Below are positions 36,085-48,143 of a DNA stretch of 64,000 nucleotides, in pieces. Position 1 is the stretch's first letter; the number at the start of each line of letters is the position of its first letter. The notes under the pieces were generated by a model. The model saw nothing but the letters and a program-made list of their open reading frames with translations, did no database searches and was not told where the DNA came from. Position numbers and translations under genes: made by a program. This stretch comes from Wurfbainia villosa (Eukaryota; Streptophyta; Magnoliopsida; Zingiberales; Zingiberaceae). The stretch covers positions 412,001 to 476,000 of the forward strand of contig JAKLTH010000223.1 of the NCBI GenBank assembly GCA_025175895.1, in the 5' to 3' direction.

Positions 36085-37430
36085 ATTAAATGCCCTTGCT
36101 ACTAGTTTTTTTTGGTACTTGGGAATCGAATTTGAAAGCTATGTCTTTAACTCTTTCATCTATCGTTGCTCGCATATCAATTGCATCGGAGTAGTTTTTA
36201 TCTCGCAAGAGGGTCCTCTTGGCAATCTTAATGTCTCCTTTCCTTTGGTCTCCATGGAGAGTACAAAGCTCTGTCTTTCTTCAACACTTAGCATTTGTAT
36301 GGGGAGAGCACTTTCATTTTTAAATATTTAATGATAATCTATATGTGCCTCTTCACCTGGCCCCACAACTGGAGTTATGAGAATATCATCAGAACAGCGT
36401 ATCTCCAACAAACCATGGGAACCTGCTGCCCTGGAAGATGCCCTTTGTTTGCAAGTTCACACCAAAGTGATCGTGAAGAAGCAAAACACCCCCCGAAGGC
36501 AACCTCTTGCAAAACAGGAACTCAGACAGGGAAAGTTCCAGCAGCACATAAAACATCAACAATTGTATTGTGTTGATGAGCCTCACGACCTAGATGCTCC
36601 ATCCATTTCAATACTGTCTTGTCCATATGAAGTTTTTTAATAAGTATTAGGTCCACCAGCGCACAAAATTATTCTGCTATTACCTCCTGCCCTTTTAACT
36701 ACCTTTCGAGACATTTCTGCTGATGGCCTGGAATTATAGCCAGAGAAACCTAAACTGCCGTGCCCAGGCACCTCTCTAGAAGCTTATGAAATGTTCAATT
36801 TGTATGGCCTCAGAGAATCTTTTGTGTGCCACTTCTGATGATGCATTGGGGACAAGGATATGCCAGTTCTGTAGATTCACGCTTTCAAGGACTCCGGAGT
36901 TGGTGATTTTTCACCAGGCAGCACATCAGCGGATGCCATAAATACCTCCGAAAAATCATAGGCCATACAATAGAATTCAAATTCCCCGTTGTCGGGAGAA
37001 GTGAATCAAAAAATGGCAAGGAGCTCTGTAAATGCTGAAGGTGTGGTTCATCTAAACACTCATCTACGACAAGAACAATAGGTGCAGACATTCTGGAATC
37101 AGAAACTGGAATCAAACCTGGTCTCTTGTTTCCAGTTTGAACGTAATCAACCACAGGTGATGACAGTTCTGGCAAATTTAAAGAAGATCTTCCTTGCTTG
37201 GAGCTATGTATTCACCTTCGCTTCCATTCAGTTTCCGGCAAATTACACACTGCCGTTGGCCTGAGCAAAGTAATATCTTGCAATAGAGATTTGCATAAGC
37301 TCCACTATTTTGAAAACGATGGGGATCACGCTGTATTATTTGAGTACCTGGTGAAATCCCCCTCTCAGGATAAAGCAATGTCCCCCAAACTGGGTATGTT
37401 TGCTAGTTTCTTCTATTTCAACATCTTATG
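36085..37430 (-). pseudogene. SEC23-like COPII coat gene, apparently intronless nuclear pseudogene
   Basis: Reading the - strand from 37430 down gives, in order, plant SEC23-like protein segments. They are a leader with SLGDIALS (37400), the Sec23/24 zinc-finger block ending CVICRKLNGSEGEY (37200-37300), the start of the trunk domain with SSPVVDYVQTGNKRPGLIPV and APIVLVVDECLDEPHLQHLQ (36990-37160), an SVEERQ beta-sandwich segment (36255-36290), and a DAIDMRATIDERVKDIAFKF helical stretch (36120-36190). The order and spacing over 1.35 kb follow a spliced coding sequence, with no room for introns. It is broken: the first zinc-ligand pair is lost (FQNS for CQNC), there is an extra base in an A run near 37177, several later frameshifts and stops, a 5-bp duplication near 36238, and an apparent deletion of about 45 codons before the last segment. 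SEC23 is a cytosolic coat subunit with no mitochondrial role; this is transferred nuclear sequence. Confidence 0.85.
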
Positions 37431-38615
37431 AGCTAAGGATAAAACATATGGTGAATCCCCAGCAGGCATCGAGTCCCCGGAAGCATCGTGAACCTGATGC
37501 GTGTAGGGGACACAGATAAGTGCACGTCCAATTATTTTGAATTCTTATAATATATATATATTAATAAGTTCGGAAAATCGACCGACAAAATAGAATGAAT
37601 TATCAGTGTCTTAGTACCTTTTCTTTACTCGGGAAGAAGGCGAGTAGGGTTTGAAGATTAAGAAATATCTTCAAAAAGTGTGTTTCTATTCTAAACCAGC
37701 CGTTGCTGGATTTGATTAATAAAAAAAGGAGGAGTTGGCTAAGCAGGTTAAAGGCCGGAACACTAACCGATACGCCGAGGTCATCCTTGGTTCGTTCTTT
37801 TTAACATATATTTCTATTCTTTTCTTTCTAATGTAATGCTCTCCTCATACTACCCTCCGTTGCGCATCCTGTGTAACATCAAGGAAATGGAAGGCTCATA
37901 CTACCGCGGCGGGAGGTCGTCTCCCAACACATTCTCCCTATAGTGGATCTGCCACCGATCGAGGCATATCTATTGGGGATGGTCACGTCAGCGGCGGCAA
38001 GTGGATCATTCATGCGCAGACTTAAAAAGAATGATGACCCTTTGTTACCGACCTGCTACGGATTCTAGAAATTGACTCCTACAACCTTAGTCATCAAGGA
38101 AGGAATTTGATTATTTATCTTTTTCCAGGCTTGAAGAAGCTACTTTGATAGAACCAGGGGCTGCGCGTAACTATTTAGTGGTCTCGGTTGAAACCCTCTC
38201 CTTGCTGATGTCATTTCAAAATTCTTCGCCTGCATTGCTTTCAAAGGGCTACTCATAAACATCTAGTTTCACATCATTAAATATTCTCTTGACACGGCTA
38301 TCTTCTAACTGTAGAATTGCAACCCTCACTTCGTATCCGGATCCGGGGTTGAGATTCATTCATAGGCTTTAGGTGATTAAGCTGGTCAAGTTGAAGGGTC
38401 TCGTAAGATAGGCTCATCTATAAAGGATAGGCAATTGAGAGAGATGCGGGCGATAGCGATAGACACAGGAACTGAAATAGCCGTAGAGGAGAGGGGAAAG
38501 CGGGCGATAGCGACTATAGGTTCATTCGCTTCAATTCAAAACAAAAACAACGATTGATCTAATCCCAGCCTTAAATTCAATTCAAGTAGCGTATTCAAGT
38601 CCTATAACGAGCGAA
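37431..38615. other. Intergenic DNA, no gene seen
   Basis: No recognisable coding sequence. The stretch 37738-37805 (ggctaagcaggttaaaggcc) resembles a serine/leucine tRNA D-arm but lacks a convincing anticodon and T arm. An AT-rich run lies at 37546-37566. Confidence 0.5.
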
Positions 38616-38665
38616 AACGTTGTTTTCGGGGAGCGTTGAAGAAGGAAAAGAGGCTCCTAGCTAAA
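38616..38665 (+). pseudogene. rrn18 (mitochondrial SSU rRNA) 5' shard
   Basis: aacgttgttttcggggagc is followed, after a 5-nt difference, by agaaggaaaagaggctccta gctaaa. These match plant mitochondrial rrn18 just downstream of the portion found at 16562-16585. The gene does not continue on either side. It is a strong match from memory over about 45 of 50 nt. Confidence 0.8.
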
Positions 38666-41600
38666 CCGGAGAATTGACGTTCTTGTGTCACGAGAACGGC
38701 TTAAGCCATTAGGTGTAGGCGCTTTCCAGAGGTGGACCTTCCCAGTAAGGAGGAAAGATGTACGTTTCCACAAAAGTAGCCTCTGTGGGTTCAAAAAAAT
38801 GGGCCCAAGCCTTCCATTGGAGCATTCAATTGCATGAGAAAGGTCGATAATCGATTCCCTTGTACTTTTCGAGGCCCCTTAGCGACATAGGTGATCTGGA
38901 AGATAAAGTGCTAACAGTTGAAATTGACTTTGAGGTGTAGGCAGACGATTCCGCCGATTCTATCTTGCTCGAGTAAAAATGACAAAGGGATCGATGCGGG
39001 GATGCTCAGACACCAAAATACTTGCCTTTGCTTGCCTTAATTGAGGCCGTAACGGGGCACGCCCGGAATTTTGACAGACAAGAGAAAGTCGACTAGGGAT
39101 GGAGACTCTTCTTTCCTAAAGCGCTAGCCTTTTCCCTGTTGAGGGACGATTGCACACTGTACAGGAAAAGGGCCCGTGGTATTTCAATTCCTACAGATTC
39201 TGAGCCCATGCGAAAACCAGGGCATTTGCTTCCTCTTGGGCTGGTTCTTTTCCTGAAATATCCTTGTTCCGTAACAGGAGATGAGATCCCTCTATCCATG
39301 TCTCTTTTTCTGTGATAAAGGGAAAAATACGGTAAGACGTGAAATTATCCTCCGGAGGAACCACCATAAGGGACACGCTTAATGACAGTTCTTAAGACAA
39401 AAACGTGTGCTCTTGGTCAGTTGGAGGAATTTCGCCTTACCAACCCCAGGGAACGAGGCGAATAAAGCCCAATGCAGGTTGAACTCTTAGGAAGGGGCCT
39501 CTCCTCGTTCCGCTCGCTAATTTTTCTGTCTCTGTTCGGTAATCCAGGCGAAGGTCATAATTTGCAGGAAAACGGTCGCTGGTTGAATCGTTCCCATGGT
39601 TAGCGGGTAGTTGAGTTCCTAAACTTCTTCGCGAAGAATCCAGAAGAATACATATGGGGTCTGTACTTTTGGCGAGAGCAGAGATACGTGTTCGTGTGTA
39701 TTTTTGCTTCCTATTTGTTATGCTTGGAAAGGGGATCTTTTTCCCTGTCCATGCCCACATCCCGTAGAAAGACTTGTCCAAAGGAACAGAGCAGAGGTTT
39801 ATTCCTCTTATTGGACGTGGCTTTTCCCCAAGACCAATAAGAAAGAAAGGGGCCGAGCTGAACAGGAGCTTTCAAAACTGAAACTTACCTGATCTCAAAG
39901 GCAATCATCAGTTAACGGCAAAGAAAGAAGACGAGCTGGAAAGCAACTTAACGAGCAGAGGTTAGAATTGGTTAATCTCGCTTGGAATGATCGAAATGAT
40001 CTAGTTATCCCCTCTTAATGCGACAATGTACCTTTCCTTAATCGTCAGACGTCTACCTGAGGCTCAACCAAACCCCCAAAGATGGGTTTGGCATTAACTA
40101 AATCATTCTCTCGGGGCGGAAAGACCAGAAATCCTGAGAGTGATTTCGTACTGGATTGACTGAGAGACGAGGTCATGGTCTCAGACTCTTTGTTCTATTC
40201 TATCTGCTCTGGTCAGGAACACAATCAAAGGAAAGGGGAACTGATTGACCTAAGTAAGTAGCCAAGGCTTCTTATAACTAAAAACTATTAAGTGGTATAG
40301 GATCATGATCTGAAGTAGAGGCTACCAGATGTTTGACAACAGCTAGGGAAAATAACTCACACCAAGAAGCCGTAACCGTACCTCTCTTTATTGCGTAAGT
40401 AATCACCCCTCTCCTTTGCAGTCGAGTAACAAAACTTCCCCTCTCCAACCAGTCTATCTCTTTCATAACCTCATTCCTCTCACTTCGTTCGAGCTCTAAC
40501 CTCTCACTTTGTTCGAGCGACTTCGTTCCTCCAGTCTTCGATTTCCTCCGGAGAGATGCTTCAAGGCAGATCTTCCTCCCTTCCTTATTTGAATCCCGAG
40601 AATCGGTAATTCATGCCACTGATCTGGTAGTAGGGCATGGTAGGTGCTTGGGAAGCTTCACAAGTGGAGCCGATAGTCCTGTCTTTAATGCATTGCTTTC
40701 TTTCCCTTCCCCGGGGAGAGGTCTCCAATAGCAGCTTATCTCTCAAAATGAGTTGCTTTGCTTGGAGGGCCGGCCCATCTTTCTTTCCTACCTCGGATGC
40801 TTCTAATGCACATCTTCTTTCATGCCCAATGATAAAAAAAAAAAAACTCCTTTTATCTAAAAATAGGAAATCGGCTCATGATCGGCCTATGCTCTTGGGG
40901 AAGTGTGTTGAGCATTCGACTGATCCTTATCTTCTCCTCTCGGCATGAAGGAATGTCCGATAATCCTTCGGCTGCTGGTATGTCCTTTCCGTTCTGTCCT
41001 GCTTTCTGATTCAATTCCCTCAAACCTCAAGCTCTTTCGATTCCGACTCGATGCAAGAAGGGGAAGGAAGTGAAATCGTGCCCTAAGGCAAGGAATGCCC
41101 TATTAGGCGCTATGTCCTTTCATGCAGTGCGAGTTAGGTTTCATTTTTCCTTGAGATTGGACGCAAGAAGGAATAGAAAAGAATTCCGAAGCTTTGGTAG
41201 CGAAATCTTAGTGCGGAGCTCTACCTTCTTTACTCCTCCTCTAAAGGGAAGGTTCTTTATCATTGACCATTCATTCTGTAACGTTCATAAAGCCCTTCCC
41301 CTTCCTCCTGTTTAGGAAGATCGCAGCGGAAGATCTTATCTTGACGGAATTAGATTCAATAAAAAGAATAGCTAGAAGGGAGGAATGAGGGAAGCTTTCA
41401 AGCAGCAAAGCCAGAAAGAAATAGGTTCAGGCGAGACCACCTCAGGTCCTCCCTTGCCCCCCGAGAGAGGGGCGGAGATAATTCTCCTTTGGACTCTCTA
41501 GGTCTTCGACAAGATCCCCTCACAAGAGCCCTGACCGAGATACGAACTCGGGGAGACTTCGACGATCCATATCACCAAGAAAGAGGTTCTCCAGAAGTGA

Positions 41601-41849
41601 GACACAGGTCGGTCAATGCTCCAACAATCCAACTTTGGAATGCCCCACCCCTTCTTCTATTGCCGCCACCTGTGCCACCATATCCGGTGCCAAATTATCA
41701 ACCCTCAGTGCTGCACAGGCAGGAGATATCCCCCCCACGATCAACCCCCTATTGGGTGAGGGAAACCCCTGTAGCCCCGATAGAAGACAGACCACTCGAG
41801 ATTCACATGATAAATATAGAGTACACACTGTAGCAGCTGATCCTAGATA
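38666..41849. other. Intergenic DNA, unassigned
   Basis: No gene was identified. The part 38700-40150 differs in texture from its surroundings (fewer pyrimidine runs) and could be old gene or intron sequence, but no exon or domain V was recognised. The stretch contains a 14-bp palindrome (ttcttcgcgaagaa, 39625-39638), an 8-bp-arm hairpin around aaacccccaaagatgggttt near 40070, a run of 13 A at 40834-40846, and a tandem duplication at 40476-40519. The proline-rich frame at 41489-41833 may be the upstream part of the LINE fragment that follows. Confidence 0.5.
40476..40519. repeat. Two-copy tandem duplication, 24-bp period
   Basis: cctctcacttcgttcgag is followed by cctctcactttgttcgag, separated by ctctaa. 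Confidence 0.85.
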
Positions 41850-42187
41850 TGAGGGTACAATGCTTCAGAATGTTCATCAGCTCGTTGATAAAGGAATGGA
41901 AAAACTTCTTCACAAGACGGAGATATTTCCAAGACCGGGCAGGAGAGCGGATTGGAGCCCCGAGGAAAAAAAAATCCTCAACACCCACCAATCACTGAAC
42001 CTATGTCAATCCTCCTTTGGAACTGCCGTGGTGCCCGACACCCAGCCTTTGTCCGAACCGTCCGTGATATGGTTGACTTCCACCAGCCCCAAATCATGGT
42101 TATAACTTAAACTCGTGCTCGAGGACAAGACGTACGCAACATCATTGATCAATTGCCCTTTGATGGCTGGAAAGATACGAATACTAT
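41850..42187 (+). pseudogene. LINE ORF2 endonuclease N-terminus, truncated
   Basis: From the ATG at 42003 the frame gives MSILLWNCRGARHPAFVRTV and then a segment with DMVDFHQPQIMVI, one in-frame TAA, and RGQDVRNIIDQLPFDGW. This is the start of the apurinic-like endonuclease domain of plant L1-type LINEs, including the conserved WNCRG. The 20-odd codons before the ATG are open in the same frame (NPQHPPITEP). Similarity stops near 42187, well before the endonuclease active-site residues, so the element is a dead fragment. The TAA stands where such proteins have Glu (ETR), a single-base change. It is of nuclear origin by family. Confidence 0.85.
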
Positions 42188-42679
42188 AGTACGCGAGTCA
42201 ATCAACTCTTACCTGTCTTGGTCACCACATTGTCTCGCCGCTAATTGGTCCCCTTTCCTGACAATACACCTCTGCCATAGGGGATCACCCATGACTTCTT
42301 GAAGCTTTGCCGCTCCGTTAACACTCCGCTGGTCCCTAGCCGTTACGCCCTCCCAGGGCCCCCTTCTCTCCACTGCTTTGATTGAGGATTATGCCCATGT
42401 TTTAACACACGTAGTGAGGGGTAACACAAGGGAATCCCTACTCAAGTCATTCATCTTTTCATTAGTCATTCATCTGCTATCATTTTTAACACACGTATTT
42501 CTTCTATAGAATAGCTAGAATAAGGGAATCCGCTTAGATACTATGCAAACACAGACTTCAAAGGAACTTCCGTTATTTATCGCTTAGCCGTTCCCTTCGG
42601 GTCTCATCTTCCTCAATCAAACAAAATCTCATAAATGAAGAAGTGCTCGAAATCGCTGATAGCGTGATCGTCTATATCT

Positions 42680-42919
42680 AACAAGACAGAATTGTATCGT
42701 ATTAACCACTGCCCAATTCCTCTGAAAGAAAATTGGTTGAATACCATCTGGACCAGGCGCTTTAAGACCTTTCATGGAGAAAAGAGCATCTTTAACTTCA
42801 GCTTCATCAGCCAACCTCACTAAACCGTGACTTTCTTCCTCAGATAATCTCGGCTGAAACTCATCATATGAACTCAACAGTGGTCTTCGACTGAAAATCT
42901 TTCTTTTTCGAAATATCAA
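42680..42919 (-). pseudogene. LINE reverse transcriptase fragment
   Basis: On the - strand the frame includes FQPRLSEEESHGLVRLADEA, then EVKDALFSMKGLKAPGPDGI and QPIFFQRNW. This is the N-terminal part of a plant non-LTR reverse transcriptase; the KAPGPDG motif is diagnostic. Fingers and palm motifs with the catalytic FADD-type aspartates are missing. It lies about 500 bp from the LINE endonuclease piece but in the opposite orientation, so the two are either separate captures or one element that was inverted. Confidence 0.85.
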
Positions 42920-43940
42920 GAGCTATAAACTCAAACTCCCTCTCCCTTATCGGTCGAGATCTTTTCTTTCAGAACCTTTGATTCTTTCAGAACCTTTCCA
43001 TTTCCACATTAGCACTATCGAAAGAAAGCTCCTTGCTTTTCTGATCTCACTGTCAGTAGTGATCATCTAGACATGACATAAAAACTCTTTCTATGAAATA
43101 TTGGAATTGCCCGGGCATACATCCAATGCATTTCGATCACGTGAACACTACGAACCCGGGTCTGTGATTAATAGGTAAGCCCGTGCTGCTAGTCTTAAGC
43201 TAGTGGTAAGGCAGCGGCCAATAATCCTTCTTTATAAGAGTCCTAAATCCCGAGGGTCCTCGTAGTCCATTAGGAAGAAGGGAAAAGAGCTTACCTCTGA
43301 AGACTGAAGGAACAAGCGATTACTCTAAACCAAAGCGAAGGCGAAGGGGTATCGGTAGTCCCTTTACTTTATTCCTTGGCAGGAATAGCGGAAATGGTAA
43401 GTCCAAACCCTTGAGTGGCTGGTTGAATGGATTTGGGCGTATCTTAAATAAGGTAATTGATTGATTGAGTTGTTTCTGGATAAAGTCATGCGTATAATAG
43501 TTCATCTTGATTAGTGTGAGATGGTTTGACCTGTGAGTGGTTGCTTCCTATAAAGAAAGTAGCCTTGGAGGGTATGGAAGAGTTAATAGAAAAAGTGGTG
43601 TATAAAGAGAAGTGTATGTTGTCTGTCTTAGGCTGTCAGATATTTAAAGTGTTCCGCGTGTTTGTGAAATTCCGGTGCCGCTGTTCTTCGCTGCTCGAAA
43701 AAAGTTCATGCGAAAGCTTGCATCTCCATTTGTTGAATATCAAAGGCGGGAAGTCCCATCCATAACTGGCGCATCTCTTGCTGCTTACTTCGAGTAGGTG
43801 ATTTGGGATTAGCTCTTGGGATTTCGGGTTGTTTTACTCGCCTCTTCCCAGCTCCTTCAGCGAGGCTTGATGAAATCACTCAATTTGGACTATATCCGCA
43901 CCAAAGTAAAATCCCTGCAGGGCCCAATCCAAGATAAGGC

Positions 43941-43971
43941 TTTGATCCGAAACGCTAGCTATATGCTTAAA
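43941..43971 (+). pseudogene. rrn18 (mitochondrial SSU rRNA) 5' shard
   Basis: tttgatcc, then aacgctagctatatgcttaa (43951-43970), match the extreme 5' region of plant mitochondrial rrn18, with about 14 nt of the gene missing between the two blocks. The gene does not continue after 43971. This piece precedes, in rrn18 order, those at 16562 and 38616. Confidence 0.75.
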
Positions 43972-46053
43972 AAGGCGATGAAGTCAAGGTTCTGAAAGAA
44001 GGAAAGAAAATATTCTTCATTAGCCGGAAGGAAGAACTTCTTTCCTTTGTTTGGTTCTATATTTCTTATTTTATTTAAGCCGGTCTCGATTCATTCTCTT
44101 TTTTAGTCTGATCTTAGTTTCCTGGTCTTTCTTGCTATAGGCGCACAGGTTTTGAACCCCGGTGTGGTAGTTCGATGAGCTTTAACCATTCCGTCTCATA
44201 TGCTGTCTACTCTTAGTGCGCTAAGCTTTTTCTCGAAGCGTGACCAACAAAGCATTCTTGAAAGAAGACAAGAATCGTCAGGTGGAGTGGCCCCTATTCT
44301 TTCTCCTCCAGCCGATCTGCGACATCAAAAGACTTTTTATCGATCGGGTAATTCCCCAACCCCGGATCTCATAAGATATATGTCTGGAAGGATTTCCTGT
44401 CTTTCCTAGTAAGTCCATGAATCGTTGTTCATGATGCTAGTAAGAGGTTTCATATGTCCGAGAATGTTTTTCTGGGAGGGTCATTCATTGAATTGAGAGA
44501 TAGCCAGTCCAAGTCCAGGTTTAGGAGAGAAGTAAGAAGCCCAGAACAGAATGAGAAGGAGAAGTCGAAAAACCTTGCGAGACTCTTTATGGTTGAGGAA
44601 TCTGTCTCGTCTAGGGAAGTGATACCCGAAATAGCTAGTATTGGGTAAATAAAGCATTCCTCACGGCAGCAGCTGCCTTAAAACCGAGTGTTGGAAGAAG
44701 CTAAATTGCTAGTTACCGAGCCTTCAAAACAAAAAAGTTGTTCAGACCAAAGGTGACTTTATCACATAGAGTCTGAGTTCTCAAACGAGCTGGCTTATGA
44801 GCCGGAGGAGCTATGATCCTCCCAGCCTATCAATATTCTGTATTGTTTTGCACCCAAGTTTTTTCATACCCGAAGCTCAGGGAAAAGAGCTAACTGCTGC
44901 GGGAGAGGCGACTTCTCTTTCACTTCATTCACGGGAGACCTACCAAATCTGCGCATTTCTATAAATCATGGTCACATGTCTTGTGTCTTGTGAACATTCA
45001 ACCATCAAGAGTGAAGGTCAAAGGCCTCGGATAAGTGGGGATCCTGGAGCAGATTCAGGTGCTAAGGAATCGAAAGAATCGTCTCATCGATCTTCACTTC
45101 CTCGATGCGATCTTCGACAATTTCTCCCACGGAATCAGTGATCGGAGAAAGCTCTCTAACCTCCTCCTTCTGAGTCGTCAAAGACGATGATCTTCCCTCC
45201 TCTGAAATCCGCTTCAATTTAGTGGTAGTGACTCGCTCTTTCTTCCTCGCCATGTGTGTGAAAGGGCGTACGTTAGCAGGAATGCTTAACTTGCGCCGAG
45301 AGAAAACAGCTTTTTTTGAAAGCTGATTCTTTCTTTCTCAATAATACTTTGATTCTTTCTTTGTGGTTGAGAAGCTCCGTCATTCCCTCCTGTCTGAGAA
45401 GGTTCTTTTGATCATGAGGTCTAATCTGATCAGGCATATGTTGAAGCAAGCGATCTTTTCTGCGGCTGGTGTAGAAAACAAATGAAGGTACTCATTCAAG
45501 TAAAAAGAAAAAGATGCAAGCCTAACTGGAATAGCTGATCCCAGCATACCTCATGAGTGGGAGAACGAGCAGATGACTCCGTTCTTGGGATCATTAGGAG
45601 TCCTAAAAGTAGAAGAGGTTGATCGAAGTGAATAGCTGCGTAACTTGACCACCACTCTTGAAATAGGTCCGAGGATTATGGGCAGAGAGTAAGGAGGCTG
45701 AGGGAGGTGGCGTTCTGAAGGCAGGAATGGATTCTTGAGCCCCTTATTTACCCGGCGCCGACCTATATGAAAGAAATCCGGCAAAGGGGACTCGACTAGT
45801 TTCCGGAAAGCACCATAGCATAGAATTGATTCTTTCTCAAATTCCGGCACAGCATGAGAGGAGGTCTCCCTTTCTATTCGATCTATCATTTCATTTCTGA
45901 GCATTGATTCTTGATCGCCCGATCTCATGATTGACTCAACCGATGAAGGGAAGGATGGCGTACCCAATCAAAGCTCTTTGGCTGTACTGACTTCAACAGA
46001 AAAGAAAAGGCAGGGAGAGGATTTTCCCAGTCACGGTGCCAAGTCAACTATCC

Positions 46054-46093
46054 GATCTCATTAGCCAAGATAGATCTCATTAGCCAAGATAGA
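46054..46093. repeat. Two-copy tandem duplication, 19-bp period
   Basis: gatctcattagccaagata occurs twice in direct succession. Confidence 0.9.
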
Positions 46094-46279
46094 GTACGGG
46101 ATTTGGACATTCACCAACCCCAAGGGAAAAAAGAGATGATCCGAGTTCATAATAGACAAAAAGTTCCCCTTTGGCTAAAGCTGCCAAGTACCCCTGACTA
46201 GATTTAGTTTTCAACTTCTCATCATCTAATCAGTCTAATCAAATCAAATTACTTCTTTTTTTTATATATGGGGGAAAAA

Positions 46280-46505
46280 AGAACAAGCTTACATAAATTT
46301 AGACCAAGCAACGCCTATAGCATCGGCGAAAAGGTAAGGAGGTATTTTTCCTGGAGGTGCATCATAAACATGAAGACCTAAATTCAAACCCTAAAAATGT
46401 GTTGCCATCCAGTCCGCGGCAGAAGTTTGATCATCTACACCTGATTCTGGCAAAGTGACATGGACATGTCTCTTTCTCGATAGGCAAGGAATGCAGCTAC
46501 TCGGC
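46280..46505 (-). pseudogene. Unassigned protein-coding remnant
   Basis: One - strand frame from about 46498 to 46288 reads as ordinary protein with a single internal TAG: a segment with HVTLPESGVDDQTSAADWMA, then after the stop GLNLGLHVYDAPPGKIPPYL and FADAIGVAWSKFM. The composition is convincing and the other frames are closed, so it looks like a captured gene or retroelement fragment. I cannot name the family. The surrounding sequence gives no help. Confidence 0.35.
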
Positions 46506-46772
46506 TAACTAAACTAGGATCGTAGTTTCACTTAATAGGGTTCGGCGGGGAACGGAACGATGCTAAAGGCAGAGGTTCTAAAAGAAAAGACATTCGCTCG
46601 TTAAGGAGTTTGGGCTAGTCGACCAAAGAAAGGGAGTATTACAGTTGTGAAGAATGAAGAGCTGAGCCGATAGGCTCAGAGGCTTTGAGCAATAAAGAAA
46701 GGCGAAGAGGCGAGAGGGTCAGAAAGAAATGAGAAAATAAAAGAGCTCTGAACGACTTTTCATCATTATATA

Positions 46773-46825
46773 AATAATATATATAAGGAATAATATATAT
46801 AAGGAATGATATATATCAGGAATGC
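46773..46825. repeat. Three-copy AT-rich tandem repeat
   Basis: Three copies of an aataatatatataagg-like unit, the third diverged (aatgatatatatcagg). Confidence 0.85.
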
Positions 46826-48143
46826 AGCAGGAGTCAAAAGGGATAACATTCGATCATCGGGCTCGGGATTGGTTCTTTAACCACCCGGAAGCATGACTAA
46901 CTTCGCCCATAGGTGAAGCGGTACTGTACTAAAGACTGTTCGCTGCGTAGCGGAATCTTCCTCTTCGTAGCCTTGCGGAATACGCTATGGCAGTTTCAAC
47001 AAGCCTACCGCAGTTTCATCCCTAAAGATCCTCTACATTGCGCGCACCTCCACTCCTGATAAGTCTGCGCTCCTAATTCGTAGATGACTCTCATAATGTC
47101 GTTCGCTCCAATTGCATATCACTCTCGGAGTCGCGTGCCAATCAAGAGTTCTCTGCTCATAGTCCCATTCTTTTCTTTCCCATTACTTCCGGACGAGACT
47201 GAATGCTTGACTTCAAGTTCAAGGTTGGGAGATCCCGGTCCTCACACTGGTGAGAGTCTTCGATAGCACCAGTCGCAAACCCCACTGGCCCACTTTCATT
47301 CATCCCACCCTTTAGGGGAAAAGAAGAGTGAATGGAAAGAGTTCATACAAATTCCCTGAAAGAGGGTGGACGTCATGATTGAAGATGCGACTATAGTTGA
47401 AAGTTGAACCCGCGGATGCGTTAACCCTATCAAGAACAAGTAAAGAAGTTTATTTGAAGTTTATCCACTTCGTTCTTCTCGGGTAGATCTTGATCTTGCT
47501 CTTCTCTTTCCTCGTATGGTGTTAAGGGCCATGAACTGAAACACTCACTAAATAGAACTCTTTTTATATGAACATAGAACTAGAGGATATGAAAGAGAGT
47601 GAGATCATGACCACACGCCTTGAGTCTCCCCACACGAGTAGGGTAGGATTTGGCTTTCTTCTTTCATATGAAAATGACGTAGATTGGTTCCCTCTTATGG
47701 AAGGAGTAGCTATTAGCTATTCTAGGCTTCGTTTTAGGTTGAAGATGGATTCTTACGAAAGACCCCGCACACCAAATTCTAACTCAAGACTCCCACCTAT
47801 CCTCTGCTTCTTCATCGGGGGCTCCGAGCTCATGCAATAGGGAAAGAGTCAAGACCAATAATCTATTAGATATTAGAGTAGAGTAGAGCCGTGGACATTG
47901 AAAGGACTCGTGCGTCTCTCTCTCTCTCCATTCGCAGGTATTCTAGTCTCTAGTCCGTCCATTCATTCATTTAGTATACGTAGGGTAGGCACTCTGGCAA
48001 GGCTGGCTCTGGGTCACTACCACCAGGGGGGAGACTGAGAAAAGGAAGGAGCAATAAGTGATTGCTGATCTGATATATAGCGATCTCTATTTTCCGGCAC
48101 ACGATCCAAGTCCATGGAAAAAGAATAAGGAAAAGAGGTCTAA

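Larger units (their letters stand above)
42920..46279. other. Intergenic DNA, no certain gene
   Basis: No known gene. The open frames at 45062-45253 (-, 63 codons, Lys/Glu-rich, beginning MARKKERVTTTKL) and 45551-45967 (-, 138 codons) are not recognised. The stretch agctagtggtaaggcagcgg near 43199 resembles a tRNA D-arm, but no tRNA can be folded around it. Confidence 0.5.

Noticed and set aside
37738..37805. Serine/leucine tRNA-like sequence
   Set aside because: The D-arm resembles GGCNGAGNGGTTAAGGC, but the acceptor stem, anticodon arm and T arm do not pair convincingly.
39315..39335. 5S rRNA-like acggtaagacgtgaaa
   Set aside because: About 13 matching bases only, with no 5S continuation.
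42283..42299. 17-nt match to the 3' part of rrn18 (gatcacccatgacttct)
   Set aside because: Short, recalled from memory, and without flanking similarity; not strong enough beside the clear 5' shards.
43185..43260. Glutamine- or cysteine-type tRNA
   Set aside because: Only a D-arm-like agtggtaaggcagcgg is present; no cloverleaf can be drawn.
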